Shown one piece after another: positions 15,905 through 25,108 of a stretch of 28,836 bases of DNA. The notes beneath the pieces were generated by a model. That model made no database searches. It was given only the letters and a program-made list of their open reading frames with translations, and had not been told where the DNA came from. The DNA comes from Clostridiales bacterium (GTDB lineage: Bacteria > Bacillota_A > Clostridia > Saccharofermentanales > Saccharofermentanaceae), in contig JAILHZ010000004.1 in assembly GCA_024695545.1 (NCBI GenBank), positions 1 to 28,836 of the forward strand. Reading direction: 5' to 3'. The translations under genes were made by a program, and so were the position numbers. The number at the start of each line of letters is the position of its first letter. Position 1 is the stretch's first letter.

Positions 15905-18370
15905 TTATTCTTCCTTCTTCTCTTTTATGTCGAATGTAAACTGCTCCTTACGGTAACCGATCGACACTTTCTCGGCATTTGCGAACTTTCCGGAAAGGAA
16001 CAGGTCAGCCAGCGGATCCTCAAGACGCTTCTGAATCGTCTTTCGAAGAGGACGCGCACCGTACTTCGGATCATAGCCTTCCTTCGCAAGCTCATCCTTC
16101 GCCGCCTCGGAAACAGAAAGACCGAGGCCCTTCTCCTTCATCTGCTCAGTAACCTCTTTCAGCATCAGATCGACGATCTTACGGATCTCTTCTTTCGAAA
16201 GTTCATCAAAAATAACGATCTCATCGACACGGTTAAGGAATTCCGGACGGAACTGTTCTTTCAGCGCGGAATTCACACGGTTCTCGAGAGCGACCCTCTC
16301 CTGCGCATTGAAACCGAAGCCGTTAGCCTTCATAGAAGTACCGGCATTAGACGTCATAATGATGATCGTATTCTCGAAGTTGACCAGACGGCCGTGGCTG
16401 TCCGTAAGACGTCCGTCATCGAGGATCTGCAGCATCATGTTAAATACATCCTGATGCGCTTTCTCGATCTCATCGAAAAGCACTACCGAATAAGGTTTTC
16501 TTCTGACACGCTCAGTAAGCTGTCCGCCGTCATCATAACCGACATATCCCGGCGGGGAACCGATCAGCTTGCTGACAGTATGTGCTTCCATAAACTCAGA
16601 CATATCAATACGGATCAGTGCATCTTCCTTCGCAAACATGGCCTCGGCCAGTGCTTTTACCAGCTCGGTCTTACCGACACCGGTCGGACCGACGAAGATA
16701 AACGAAGACGGTTTATGTTTCTTTCCGAATCCTGAGCGGTTTCTCCGGATCGCACGCGCAAGAGCACTTACGGCCTTCTCCTGACCTACGACACGCTGGT
16801 GCAGACGATCCTCGAGCTTCAGAAGACTCTCAGATTCTGTCTCAGTGATCCTCTGTACCGGAATACCGGTCCACATCTCGATCACTCGGGCAACGTCCTC
16901 ACAGTCGATGATATCCGGCTTCAGCTCGTCTTCAAGAGACTGGATCTGCTTCTCCATGCGCATTGCTTCGGACTTCTTCTCCGCCTGCTTCTCATAGAGG
17001 CTTTCTTTCTCGATCTCTTCCGGCGTTGCTGACATCTCGATCCTGGCCTCTAAGGCTTTAACCTCTTTATCAAGTGCCTCGAAATCTTCCTTCAGCTTCG
17101 CAAGCTTTACAAGGCGCACTTCTTCAAGGTTTGCCCGGGATCCGGCTTCATCGAGAACATCAATGGCCTTATCCGGTAGGAAACGGTCAGTGATATAGCG
17201 GGAAGACATGCGCACCGCGTACTCGATGACCTCATCCGGATACTTCACGAAGTGATGCTCCTCATAGTAATCGGCAATACCCTTCAGGATCGCGATACTG
17301 TCCTCGATTGAAGGCTCTTCAATGATGACCTTCTGGAAACGGCGCTCCAGCGCGGAATCCTTCTCAATGTGTCTTCTGTACTCATCAAGAGTTGTCGAAC
17401 CGATCACACGGATCTCACCCTTGGCCAGTGCCGGCTTAAGGATATTCGCGGCATTCATGGCACCTTCAGCATCTCCGGCGCCCATGATGTTATGCATCTC
17501 ATCGATGACCAGGATAACATCCTGATCTTTTCTGGCCTCATCGACCACATTCTTCATGCGGCTCTCAAACTGACCGCGGAACTGAGTACCTGCCACCATT
17601 GCCGTCATATCCAGAAGATATACGGACATATTCAGAAGCTTCGGCGGGACTTCGCCGTTTGCGATCTTGACAGCAAGACCCTCGGCAACTGCAGTCTTAC
17701 CGACACCCGGCTCACCGATCAGGGCTGGATTATTCTTCGATCTTCTGTTAAGGATCTGAACGACCCTCTCGATCTCTTTCTCACGTCCGACAAGACGGTC
17801 GATCTTTCCTTCTTTGGCCAGCTGCGTCAGATTCGTTCCGTACTGTTCGAGGAACTTTCTCTTCGGCTTTCCGGCTTTCCCGGTCTTCTTATCCGTTCTG
17901 CGCTTCTCCTGATCTTTACCGAGATGCAGATAACCGAGGTTTGACTCACTCTCGTCATCCCCGTCTTCACCCTGCTTGCCGAAAATATCAAACGGAAACA
18001 TGCGGCGGCGCGGCTTATCTTCCTGATCCGCCTCTACGAACGGAAGCTCGATATCCGCATCCTCTTCCATCTCATCGCCCATCTCTTCATCAGCGATCTC
18101 TTCACCCGGGAAAGCATCATTCACGAGCATTTTGAAAAGTTCCTGCGGGTCAGCAGTATTGGCACCGCTCATCAGCTGATTCAGACGCTCTGTGACCTCA
18201 TCTACATTGCTGTCCGTGATACCAGCGGCAGAAAACATCTCCTCAATGCCGCCGATCCCGGTCTCATAAGCACACTTGATGCACAGACCTTCGTTAATGC
18301 GCTCGTTGTTCTCAAAACGCGTTGTGAAAACGACCGCAACGTTTTTCTTACATATAGTACAAAGACTCAT
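15905..18370 (-). CDS. ClpE/ClpC-type AAA+ unfoldase with N-terminal zinc finger
   Basis: This 821-residue Hsp100 ATPase unfolds proteins for the ClpP protease. The N-terminus carries a four-Cys zinc finger (Cys4, Cys7, Cys30, Cys33) as in ClpE, and lacks the double Clp-N repeat of ClpC. An acidic stretch (about 90-145) and a basic stretch (about 155-172) follow. AAA-1 has GEPGVGKT (219-226) and DVILVIDE (284-291). A coiled-coil middle domain lies at about 410-490. AAA-2 has GPTGVGKT (561-568) and VVLFDE (629-634), with a FGF tripeptide near 685 that could be the ClpP-binding loop. AAGGA lies seven bases before the ATG. It starts 15 bases after uvrA ends, so co-transcription is likely. ClpE is the better name, but the split between ClpC and ClpE in this group is blurred. 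Confidence 0.9.
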   Translation of the reverse strand: MSLCTICKKNVAVVFTTRFENNERINEGLCIKCAYETGIGGIEEMFSAAGITDSNVDEVTERLNQLMSGANTADPQELFKMLVNDAFPGEEIADEEMGDEMEEDADIELPFVEADQEDKPRRRMFPFDIFGKQGEDGDDESESNLGYLHLGKDQEKRRTDKKTGKAGKPKRKFLEQYGTNLTQLAKEGKIDRLVGREKEIERVVQILNRRSKNNPALIGEPGVGKTAVAEGLAVKIANGEVPPKLLNMSVYLLDMTAMVAGTQFRGQFESRMKNVVDEARKDQDVILVIDEMHNIMGAGDAEGAMNAANILKPALAKGEIRVIGSTTLDEYRRHIEKDSALERRFQKVIIEEPSIEDSIAILKGIADYYEEHHFVKYPDEVIEYAVRMSSRYITDRFLPDKAIDVLDEAGSRANLEEVRLVKLAKLKEDFEALDKEVKALEARIEMSATPEEIEKESLYEKQAEKKSEAMRMEKQIQSLEDELKPDIIDCEDVARVIEMWTGIPVQRITETESESLLKLEDRLHQRVVGQEKAVSALARAIRRNRSGFGKKHKPSSFIFVGPTGVGKTELVKALAEAMFAKEDALIRIDMSEFMEAHTVSKLIGSPPGYVGYDDGGQLTERVRRKPYSVVLFDEIEKAHQDVFNMMLQILDDGRLTDSHGRLVNFENTIIIMTSNAGTSMKANGFGFNAQERVALENRVNSALKEQFRPEFLNRVDEIVIFDELSKEEIRKIVDLMLKEVTEQMKEKGLGLSVSEAAKDELAKEGYDPKYGARPLRKTIQKRLEDPLADLFLSGKFANAEKVSIGYRKEQFTFDIKEKKEE

Positions 18371-18385
18371 TTCTATTTCCTTAGT

Positions 18386-21300
18386 CTATTCCTTCTCCTC
18401 CAGGGGCTTCCTCTTCCGCCTGGGTTTCGGGCCGGTGGCGATCTTAAGCGCCTCCTGCTCTACCTTTCTTTTATGTTCTGTCTGGTCGACCGGTCCGGAC
18501 TTCTCCATTCTGGCCAGCGTCATATCGATTACAGGCTTCAGGAACTGGCCCGTAAACGATCCGGGCACCTCACAGACTTCCTCGGGAGAACCCGTAGCCA
18601 CGATCGTTCCACCCTTATCTCCGCCCTCTGGACCGAGATCAATAATATAGTCTGCTGTCTTGATCACGTCAAGATTATGCTCGATCACCAAAACAGTATT
18701 ACCATTTTCGGACAGGCGGCTCAAAATGTCAACCAACTTATGGACGTCGGCAATGTGGAGACCCGTAGTAGGCTCATCGAGGATATAGAACGTTCTTCCG
18801 GTACTTCTCTTCGACAGTTCCGTCGCAAGCTTTACACGCTGCGCCTCACCGCCGGACAGCTGGGTCGCCGGCTGACCGAGACGGATATATCCGAGACCGA
18901 CCTCGGAGAGCGTAGTCAGCTTCGAAGCGATACGCGGGACGTTCTGGAAGAATTCGAGAGCCTCATCGACAGTCATCGCCAGTACATCCGCGATGTTCTT
19001 CCCCTTATACTTCACCTGCAGTGTCTCACGGTTATAGCGCTTCCCCTTACACACATCGCACTTCACGTACACATCCGGCAGGAAGTGCATCTCGATCCTG
19101 TTCACACCGTCACCGGAACAGGCCTCACAGCGGCCGCCCTTGACGTTGAAGCTGAAACGTCCGTTCTTATAACCTCTCGCCTTCGCGTCAGGTGTATTGG
19201 CGAAAAGCTCGCGGATCAGGTCGAAACATCCTGTATATGTAGCCGGGTTCGATCTCGGGGATCTTCCGATCGGGGACTGGTCAATCGCGATGACCTTATC
19301 GAGATGTCCGATTCCCGTGATCTTATCACACAGACCCTTGGCCCTGTGCGCACCGTTAAGATCAGTGGCCAGCTTCTTCAGGATAATACCGTTGACCAGA
19401 GAACTCTTACCGGAACCGGATACACCGGTCACACAGGTAAAAAGCCCAATCGGGATCTTGACATCGATCTTCTTAAGGTTATTCTCTCTTGCCCCGTGAA
19501 TGCAGAGATACCGGCCGTCCGGTTTTCTTCTCTGTACCGGGATCGGAATAAACTTGCGTCCGGAGAGATACTGACCCGTGATCGACTCCGGGATCTTCAT
19601 GATCTCTTCCGCCGTACCGACACCTACGACAAATCCGCCGTGTTCACCTGCCCCCGGCCCCATATCTACGATGACATCTGCCGCACGCATGGTATCTTCG
19701 TCATGCTCCACAACGAGCACCGTATTGCCAAGTCTCTTCAGTTTCTCGAGTGTCGCCAGAAGACGGTTGTTATCTCTCTGGTGAAGTCCGATCGAAGGCT
19801 CATCAAGAATATAGAGAACTCCGGTCAGGCTCGATCCGATCTGTGTCGCCAGACGGATACGCTGCGCCTCACCGCCCGAAAGTGTCGCTGCCGCACGGGA
19901 AAGTGTCAGATAATCCAGTCCCACATCGACCATGAATCCCAGTCTTGCAAGGATCTCCTTCAGGATCGGCTCCGCGATCTTCTTCTCGCGGGTCTTCAGC
20001 GTCAGTCCCTGCAGGTGCTTGATGCACTTGCGGATCGGCATACTCGTCACTTCGTAGATATTCTTGCCGCCGACAGTAACCGCCAGCGATGCCGGCTTCA
20101 GTCTCGCGCCGTGGCAGCTGTCACAGTCTGTGGTCGTCATATACTGCTCATAGTGCTGCTTGATTTCTTCGGAAGATGCCTCACGGCTTCTTCTCTCCAC
20201 GCTCGGGATAACACCCTCCCACGAGTTCATGTAAAGACCGTCTCTGTGATAAATACTGTTCGAAGTATCGATGTTCAGCTTCTCTCCGCCGTTACCATAA
20301 AGGATGATATCCTGCACCTTCTTCGGAAGCTTATTCCACGGAGTATCCAGCGAGAACTCATATCTGGCCGACAGCGCCTCGATAAAAGCACGTCCCCAGC
20401 TCTTCGGATCATCGAACTTCCAGCCGGCTGTCTGGATCGCACCCTCATTAATGGAAGCTTCCGGGAACTGCACGCACAGATCCGGATCCACATTCGTATG
20501 GGATCCCAGACCGGAGCACTCCGGGCAGGCACCAAACGGGTTATTGAACGAGAACATACGCGGAGAAAGCTCTTCCACGCTGATTCCGCAGTCCGGACAG
20601 GAAAGTTTCTGCGAGAAAAGCACTTCTGATGTCTCATATGTGCGATCCCCGTCTTCGCCTGTATTCGGAACCTGGATCTCGACAAGAAGAAGGCCGTCCG
20701 CCAGTTTCAGTGCAGTCTCGCACGAGTCGTTCAGACGCGTTCTGGCTTCTTCTCTTACGACCAGACGGTCCACCACGACCTCGAGGTCATGTTTCTTATT
20801 CTTATCGACCTTGATCTCATCGCCGTCAAGTTCATACATGCTGCCATCCAGACGGATCCTCGCATAGCCGCTCTTTCTGTATTCATCGATCTGCTTGGAG
20901 AATTCTCCCTTCCTTCCGCGAACGACCGGTGCCATAAGGATCAATCTTGTACCCTCACGGTACGCCATGAGCTGCTCAATGATCTGATCGATCGACTGGG
21001 ACATGATCTCCTTCCCGCACTTATAGCAGTGCGGCACACCGATACGTGCATAAAGCAGACGGAAATAGTCATACACTTCCGTAACCGTACCTACCGTAGA
21101 ACGAGGATTGCGGCTCGTGGTCTTCTGGTCGATCGCAATGGACGGAGAAAGACCGTCAATACTGTCGAAGTCCGGCTTCTCGAGCTGTCCCAGGAACTGT
21201 CTGGCATAAGATGACAGTGATTCCACATATCTTCTCTGTCCCTCGGCATAGATCGTATCAAATGCCAGGGACGATTTTCCGGAACCGGAAAGACCGGTAA

Positions 21301-21388
21301 CTACAACAAATTTGTCTCTGGGAATATCCAGATTGATATTCTGCAGGTTATGTTCACGCGCCCCGCGGATGCGGATATAATCGTTCAT
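18386..21388 (-). CDS. uvrA: UvrABC excinuclease subunit A
   Basis: This 1000-residue ATPase is the damage-recognition subunit of nucleotide excision repair and loads UvrB at lesions. Two ABC ATPase modules are complete: GLSGSGKSS near 32 with [11 protein letters not shown] and LDEPSIGLH, and GVSGSGKSS with [11 protein letters not shown] and LDEPTTGLH. Zinc-binding CxxC pairs appear in CYKCG, CPDCG, CPECSG, CDSCHG, CEACSG and CDVCKG. The basic C-terminal tail ([11 protein letters not shown]) is somewhat extended. The ribosome site is modest (AGAAGAG about seven bases before the ATG). A LexA-like box lies 23 bases upstream. uvrB is not adjacent, and the ClpE-like gene follows directly. Confidence 0.97.
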   Translation of the reverse strand: MNDYIRIRGAREHNLQNINLDIPRDKFVVVTGLSGSGKSSLAFDTIYAEGQRRYVESLSSYARQFLGQLEKPDFDSIDGLSPSIAIDQKTTSRNPRSTVGTVTEVYDYFRLLYARIGVPHCYKCGKEIMSQSIDQIIEQLMAYREGTRLILMAPVVRGRKGEFSKQIDEYRKSGYARIRLDGSMYELDGDEIKVDKNKKHDLEVVVDRLVVREEARTRLNDSCETALKLADGLLLVEIQVPNTGEDGDRTYETSEVLFSQKLSCPDCGISVEELSPRMFSFNNPFGACPECSGLGSHTNVDPDLCVQFPEASINEGAIQTAGWKFDDPKSWGRAFIEALSARYEFSLDTPWNKLPKKVQDIILYGNGGEKLNIDTSNSIYHRDGLYMNSWEGVIPSVERRSREASSEEIKQHYEQYMTTTDCDSCHGARLKPASLAVTVGGKNIYEVTSMPIRKCIKHLQGLTLKTREKKIAEPILKEILARLGFMVDVGLDYLTLSRAAATLSGGEAQRIRLATQIGSSLTGVLYILDEPSIGLHQRDNNRLLATLEKLKRLGNTVLVVEHDEDTMRAADVIVDMGPGAGEHGGFVVGVGTAEEIMKIPESITGQYLSGRKFIPIPVQRRKPDGRYLCIHGARENNLKKIDVKIPIGLFTCVTGVSGSGKSSLVNGIILKKLATDLNGAHRAKGLCDKITGIGHLDKVIAIDQSPIGRSPRSNPATYTGCFDLIRELFANTPDAKARGYKNGRFSFNVKGGRCEACSGDGVNRIEMHFLPDVYVKCDVCKGKRYNRETLQVKYKGKNIADVLAMTVDEALEFFQNVPRIASKLTTLSEVGLGYIRLGQPATQLSGGEAQRVKLATELSKRSTGRTFYILDEPTTGLHIADVHKLVDILSRLSENGNTVLVIEHNLDVIKTADYIIDLGPEGGDKGGTIVATGSPEEVCEVPGSFTGQFLKPVIDMTLARMEKSGPVDQTEHKRKVEQEALKIATGPKPRRKRKPLEEKE

Positions 21389-21410
21389 AGATGTCTCTTC
21401 TTTCTAATCA

Positions 21411-21422
21411 GAATATATGTTC
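21411..21422 (-). promoter_or_regulatory. LexA-like SOS box before uvrA
   Basis: GAATATATGTTC matches the Gram-positive LexA core GAAC-N4-GTTC at seven of eight fixed positions. It lies between the candidate -10 box and the uvrA start, where bound LexA would block transcription. Confidence 0.45.
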
Positions 21423-21432
21423 TTTTTACCAG

Positions 21433-21462
21433 TATATACGATTGTAGGAATAAAGTATACAA
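21433..21462 (-). promoter_or_regulatory. Candidate uvrA promoter
   Basis: TTGTAT (21457-21462) and TATATA (21433-21438) on the minus strand are 18 bases apart. The start point would fall at or beside the LexA-like box. The region is A/T-rich, so other registers are possible. Confidence 0.4.
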
Positions 21463-21514
21463 CAATTACAAATAATCTATAAGAAGTCTTTTTTGACAAT
21501 TCGGAAATTGGCAC

Positions 21515-21543
21515 TTGCACCGCAGAAAATCTTATGGTATCAT
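21515..21543 (+). promoter_or_regulatory. Candidate promoter of tRNA-Glu
   Basis: TTGCAC (21515-21520) and TATCAT (21538-21543) are 17 bases apart, about 32 bases before the tRNA. The -10 is good and the -35 weak. A perfect TTGACA at 21493-21498 has no suitable -10 partner. Confidence 0.4.
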
Positions 21544-21575
21544 CTTCCATGCACTCAAAAAGTGTGTGGTGACCT

Positions 21576-21650
21576 GGCCCCATGGTCAAGCGGTTAAGAC
21601 GGAGCCCTCTCAAGGCTCAATCAGGAGTTCGATTCTCCTTGGGGTCACCA
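21576..21650 (+). tRNA. tRNA-Glu (anticodon CUC)
   Basis: A 75-base cloverleaf has acceptor GGCCCCA paired with TGGGGTC (one G-U pair), anticodon stem GAGCC/GGCTC with loop CTCTCAA giving CTC, and T-arm AGGAGTTCGATTCTCCT. Discriminator A and CCA are encoded. It would read GAG, so a UUC-anticodon tRNA-Glu is expected elsewhere. Confidence 0.96.
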
Positions 21651-21658
21651 CGAAGAAA

Positions 21659-21691
21659 AGAGTTGTCCGATTCGGGCAACTCTTTTTGTTT
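21659..21691. terminator. Terminator of tRNA-Glu, likely bidirectional
   Basis: The arms AGAGTTGTCCG (21659-21669) and CGGGCAACTCT (21673-21683), with one G-U pair, are followed by TTTTGTTT on plus. On minus a TTTTCTTC run follows, so it may also end the convergent membrane-protein operon. Confidence 0.85.
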
Positions 21692-21717
21692 CTATCTTAG
21701 TTATTCTCAAAAAGCAC

Positions 21718-23259
21718 TCAGCCGACTTCGTCTTCTCCCGGGAGTTTCTCCTTATGAGAAGAAATCTCCTTCAGTTTTCTCTCAAGTTCCGCCTGCTTCT
21801 TCTCCATCGCCAGAAGCTCCGGATCCGTCGTCTTAAACGAAGATCTTCTTATCGGAGTCTGAGCCGGACGCGAAGCGGAAGTCATTGAAGCTGCCGCCGC
21901 ACTTCCCGCTCTCGCAGAAGACACACCGGACGGTCGATTTGACAGTGATTTTGCCGAAGATGCAGGCGCACTCACATTCGAGCGTACCGGACGGATCGCC
22001 TGTGCCGCCGCAAGACCGACTGTCGGCTTCTGAAGATACCCGTTCATAACTTCCGGCTGAGGTCCGTCAAGCACTGTATCATCGGACTTCTTTGCGCTCT
22101 TGATCTTCGCAACAAGCGCACCTACCGGAATAAAGTTCTTGCAGATCTCCGGGAAGGACATATCCTTCTTCTTCAGATAACGGTAACGAAGATATACGAT
22201 CAGCAGAAGGAGCGCAATAATCAACAGCCAGATAAACGAAGAATAATCCGCAGAGGCTTTTGCAGGCTTCGCAGGAACAGTTCCCGAAGCAGCAGTCGTC
22301 TCAGAGACTCCTCCGTCTGAAGGATCCGTATTTCCGGTATCCGGATCGACTACTCCCGGAACAGCAACATCAGACACATCCGAAGCAGGAGATGTCTCGA
22401 CGACTTCTGTCGTAGTCTCTTCCGAGTTATCCGGAATCGTATCCGCCGGCGGATCATTTTCCGGTACAGTCGTGCTTTCCGCAGGTTTGGATGTCGTTGC
22501 TGCGGTCGGCTCATTTGAAGTCTCAGGCGCATTCGTGGCCTTTGTCGTGGTTTCTTCAACAGATGTAGTCTCAGGCGCCGCTGTTGTCTCAGCTACAGAA
22601 GACTCCTTCTGTGCAGGATCCTCTTTTTTGCCGGGCTCCTCTTTCTTACCAGGTTCTTCTTTCTTCCCGGGCTCATCCTTATCTTTGCCACCGGGCTTTC
22701 CAGGGCCGTCTTCTCCAGGTCCTCCCGGTCCAGCCGGGCCATCTTTTCCGCCCGGGCCACCTTCTCCCGGACCAGCAGGACCGCCACCGGGACCACCTTC
22801 ACCGGGCTTATCCACAGCCGCAACAGGATTATCTCCATAAACTTCACGAACTTCCTGTAAAGTTGCAGAAAAATAACCGATATTGGTATCCGCGATGTAC
22901 ACGGAGAATTTCCCGTTAGGATTTCCGTTATTTCCCGTAACCTTTACAGAAACGATATTCGAGCCGTTATAACTATACAGTTTAGCCCCTTTGGAACATG
23001 TGATCTGATCATTATTCAGAAAATCTCTCGAGATGCGAAAAGATACAATCAGAGAATCTCCCGAGTTATAGCCTTTCGTCTCAAAATTGATATACCCGTG
23101 ATCCGCATCTTCGGTACCACAACTGTTGATAAAGCATGCCGAGGCAGAAACCGTCTTACACAGAGCAGGCACAAAAGAAAAGACGGTAAAGCACATAGCA
23201 ACACACACTGTCATATTGACAACCACGCTGACTAATCTGCTAAATCGTCTCTTTCTCAT
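21718..23259 (-). CDS. Secreted single-pass membrane protein with collagen-like linker and conserved inner tail (paralog A)
   Basis: No named family is recognised. The 513-residue protein has an N-terminal signal (1-about 40) and a short outer domain (about 42-145) with Cys residues near 42, 47 and 88. A Gly/Pro-rich collagen-like stretch (about 150-195), three EEPGKK units and a Thr/Ser/Pro/Glu-rich stalk (about 220-335) follow. A membrane helix (about 341-356) precedes an inner tail. The tail begins YLRY and continues MSF..ICKNFIP.GAL, then NGYLQKPTVG and RPVRSN, a low-complexity Ser/Ala stretch, and DPELLAMEKKQ with a short coiled coil. The same tail is in the neighbour at 23277-25019. ATG 23259 is chosen over the upstream GTG because AGAGGGG lies eight bases before it. 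It follows the neighbour by 17 bases in one operon. Confidence 0.8.
   Translation of the reverse strand: MRKRRFSRLVSVVVNMTVCVAMCFTVFSFVPALCKTVSASACFINSCGTEDADHGYINFETKGYNSGDSLIVSFRISRDFLNNDQITCSKGAKLYSYNGSNIVSVKVTGNNGNPNGKFSVYIADTNIGYFSATLQEVREVYGDNPVAAVDKPGEGGPGGGPAGPGEGGPGGKDGPAGPGGPGEDGPGKPGGKDKDEPGKKEEPGKKEEPGKKEDPAQKESSVAETTAAPETTSVEETTTKATNAPETSNEPTAATTSKPAESTTVPENDPPADTIPDNSEETTTEVVETSPASDVSDVAVPGVVDPDTGNTDPSDGGVSETTAASGTVPAKPAKASADYSSFIWLLIIALLLLIVYLRYRYLKKKDMSFPEICKNFIPVGALVAKIKSAKKSDDTVLDGPQPEVMNGYLQKPTVGLAAAQAIRPVRSNVSAPASSAKSLSNRPSGVSSARAGSAAAASMTSASRPAQTPIRRSSFKTTDPELLAMEKKQAELERKLKEISSHKEKLPGEDEVG
22612..22812 (-). repeat. Collagen-like and EEPGKK coding repeats
   Basis: Gly-Pro-rich triplets (GPG, GPA, GEG, GKP) pass into three tandem copies of a Glu-Glu-Pro-Gly-Lys-Lys unit, the last ending Glu-Asp. 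The triplet pattern is interrupted, so a full collagen helix is doubtful. This forms the first part of the extracellular stalk of paralog A. Confidence 0.75.
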
Positions 23260-23276
23260 TTTAATTTCCCCTCTGG

Positions 23277-25019
23277 TCACGTCTTCGGCGGATCGTCTCC
23301 AAACGGTTTATTCTTGTTTGCGAACAGCTGATTCATCTCCTGCTCCATGATACGCTGTCTTCTTTCCATCTCAAGAAGTTCAGGATCCTTTGGAGCAACA
23401 GCCTGCTGTCTTGCTGCTTTCTGCGCAGCTGCTGCCTGAGCTGCCTGCATCTGAGCCGCCTTTGCCTGAGGCACAACGTTCTGCTGAACAGGTTGCATCG
23501 CTCCCTGCTGTGCCACCGGAATCGCAGCCTGTGCCGGCTGTGCTGCAGATGCAGCCTGAGGATTCTGCGGATTCGCAGCGGCAGGTGCATTGGAGCGTAC
23601 AGGACGGTACGCCTGAGCTGCGGCGATACCTACCGTAGGCTTCTGCAGATAACCGTTCTTGACCTGCATCTGATGATTCGATGGAGTATCACCGACATCC
23701 TGGCGTTCTTTCTTATTCTTTTTCGAAAGCGCGCCGATCGGAATAAAGTTCTTACAGATCTGCGAGAAAGACATCTCTTTCTTCGCAAGATGACTGTAGC
23801 GGAGATAACCGAGCACAACCAGCAGTGCCAGCACTCCGAGAATAATAAACGATGTATAATCCGCGGAACTGGAAGACTTTCCGGAAGCCTTCTTTGCCTT
23901 ATCCTTCTTTGCATCAGTCTCTGAAGGATCAGACGGGGAACCATCCGGCGGATCCGTTTCATCGGAGGATGACTCATCCGTGATCGGAGCGATCACAATC
24001 GGAGCATCGGACTCCGACGAAGTCTCTTCCGAAGAGCGCTCTTCCGAAGATTCCGTCGAGGATTCTTCCGATTCCGCCGGAGTAGGCGTCGCCGTCGGCT
24101 TCGGAGTCGGCGTATTCGTAGCAGTTGCACCCGGAACAGGTGTCGGGCTCGGAGTATTCTGAGAAGGTGCCGGAGTCGGCGTATTCGTAGGAATAGGAGT
24201 CGGTGTCGGAGTTGGCGTATCTGTCGGAGTCGGAGTCGGCTTATTTACCTTAGATAAGCTCACTCCCGCGCGATCCAGAGAAAGCTGAATAGCAGCCTTA
24301 CCCTTCACTTTTACAGCAATATTGAGATTAGAGATCGGAGAATAGTCTTTTACGAAAACCGTAACATACACTGTATTTCCGCTGCAATCTGCAGATACTT
24401 TGACAGGTTTTCCATTTACCTCAGTCGCACTGACCAGTTCAAGATCCGCCGCTTTTCCACTCGTGTTAGTAATCGAGAACTTTGCCGTGTTGCTTACGCC
24501 GTCACCGGGAATATCAACAGTGATCGATCCGGTAAACGGTTCAACACTGGCAACAGATACACCGGATACCGTTGCAGAAGTATTCGGTTCAAGCGGGACA
24601 GAAACAGTCAACACCTGAGTTCCCCCAAGAACGCCTTCGTTCGAAGTCTTGATTTTCAAAGATCCGGCACCGGTAACCGAAACACCGGTTTCCGAAACAC
24701 GGCAGGTAGCACTCTCATAAACAGGATTACCGCTATCGTCCGTACTACGGACCTTAATATTCCCTTCAGTCAGGGAAACCAGTAGCGTCGCACTCTTATA
24801 AATCGAGCACCCGGAAAGCTTTAACTTAAACACCAGGGATCCATTGGAAACAGAATTCTGCTCAATACTGACAGATGCTCCCTCCATGCGAAGCCCTTGT
24901 GAAAACTCGTGGGCAGATGCGGAAACGTCTTTCCCCACAAACGGAAGAAAGCTTCCCATTAAAACAACAGCGCAAACAAGCAGCACGCTCAGCAAGCTAC
25001 TCCTACGACTCTTTCTCAT
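23277..25019 (-). CDS. Secreted single-pass membrane protein with Thr-Pro linker and conserved inner tail (paralog B)
   Basis: No named family is recognised. The 580-residue protein has a signal peptide (1-about 36), a beta-rich outer region (about 40-255) that looks like two or more sandwich domains, a Thr-Pro linker (about 260-315), an acidic Ser/Glu stalk (about 316-370), a Lys-rich patch and a membrane helix (about 390-404). The inner tail has YLRY, MSF..ICKNFIP.GAL, NGYLQKPTVG and RPVRSN, a Gln/Ala/Pro-rich spacer and DPELLEMERRQ with a coiled coil. From SADY to RPVRSN it aligns with paralog A over 93 residues with no gap, while the outer parts do not resemble each other. ATG 25019 has GGAGG nine bases upstream; earlier in-frame codons lie in a leader hairpin. 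It is the first large gene of its operon. Confidence 0.8.
   Translation of the reverse strand: MRKSRRSSLLSVLLVCAVVLMGSFLPFVGKDVSASAHEFSQGLRMEGASVSIEQNSVSNGSLVFKLKLSGCSIYKSATLLVSLTEGNIKVRSTDDSGNPVYESATCRVSETGVSVTGAGSLKIKTSNEGVLGGTQVLTVSVPLEPNTSATVSGVSVASVEPFTGSITVDIPGDGVSNTAKFSITNTSGKAADLELVSATEVNGKPVKVSADCSGNTVYVTVFVKDYSPISNLNIAVKVKGKAAIQLSLDRAGVSLSKVNKPTPTPTDTPTPTPTPIPTNTPTPAPSQNTPSPTPVPGATATNTPTPKPTATPTPAESEESSTESSEERSSEETSSESDAPIVIAPITDESSSDETDPPDGSPSDPSETDAKKDKAKKASGKSSSSADYTSFIILGVLALLVVLGYLRYSHLAKKEMSFSQICKNFIPIGALSKKNKKERQDVGDTPSNHQMQVKNGYLQKPTVGIAAAQAYRPVRSNAPAAANPQNPQAASAAQPAQAAIPVAQQGAMQPVQQNVVPQAKAAQMQAAQAAAAQKAARQQAVAPKDPELLEMERRQRIMEQEMNQLFANKNKPFGDDPPKT
24078..24240 (-). repeat. 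Thr-Pro linker repeat in paralog B
   Basis: Degenerate repeats of GGAGTCGGCGTATCTGT-like units on plus encode a TPTPTPTDTPTP-type linker between the outer domains and the acidic stalk. Confidence 0.8.
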
Positions 25020-25075
25020 ACCATTAAACCTCCAAAAAAACGCTCTGGGCAAAGCGTTTTCTTTTTCTCCCACAT
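25016..25075 (-). CDS. Possible 19-residue leader peptide of the paralog operon
   Basis: ATG at 25075 opens a frame of 19 codons, ending in a TGA that overlaps the paralog B start as ATGA. It runs through the leader hairpin and the GGAGG. It has no ribosome binding site of its own and would start at or near the 5' end of the transcript, so it would have to be read as leaderless. It has no run of one amino acid that would point to a classic attenuator. Coincidence is quite possible. Confidence 0.25.
   Translation of the reverse strand: MWEKKKTLCPERFFGGLMV
25034..25060 (-). terminator. Terminator-like hairpin in the paralog B leader
   Basis: The arms AAAACGCT and AGCGTTTT (25053-25060 and 25037-25044), with an 8-base loop, are followed on minus by a run of seven T that leads directly into the GGAGG of paralog B. 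It looks like an intrinsic terminator placed between promoter and gene. Confidence 0.6.
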
Positions 25076-25079
25076 TCTG

Positions 25080-25108
25080 ATAATAGCAGAAAAACCGCCT
25101 GACTTCAA
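25080..25108 (-). promoter_or_regulatory. Candidate promoter of the paralog B/A operon, embedded in the citrate synthase terminator
   Basis: TTGAAG (25103-25108) and TATTAT (25080-25085) on minus are 17 bases apart. The -35 lies within the loop and stem of the upstream terminator. Confidence 0.5.

Noticed and set aside
18473..20629. Long plus-strand open frame opposite uvrA (about 718 codons), with similar long frames opposite parC, the deacetylase-like gene and the dockerin enzyme
   Set aside because: They lie wholly opposite well-recognised genes, show no domain, and arise from the codon bias of the real strand.
24078..24240. Short repeats resembling a CRISPR or tandem array
   Set aside because: They are in frame, degenerate and encode a Thr-Pro linker; there are no constant repeats with unique spacers.
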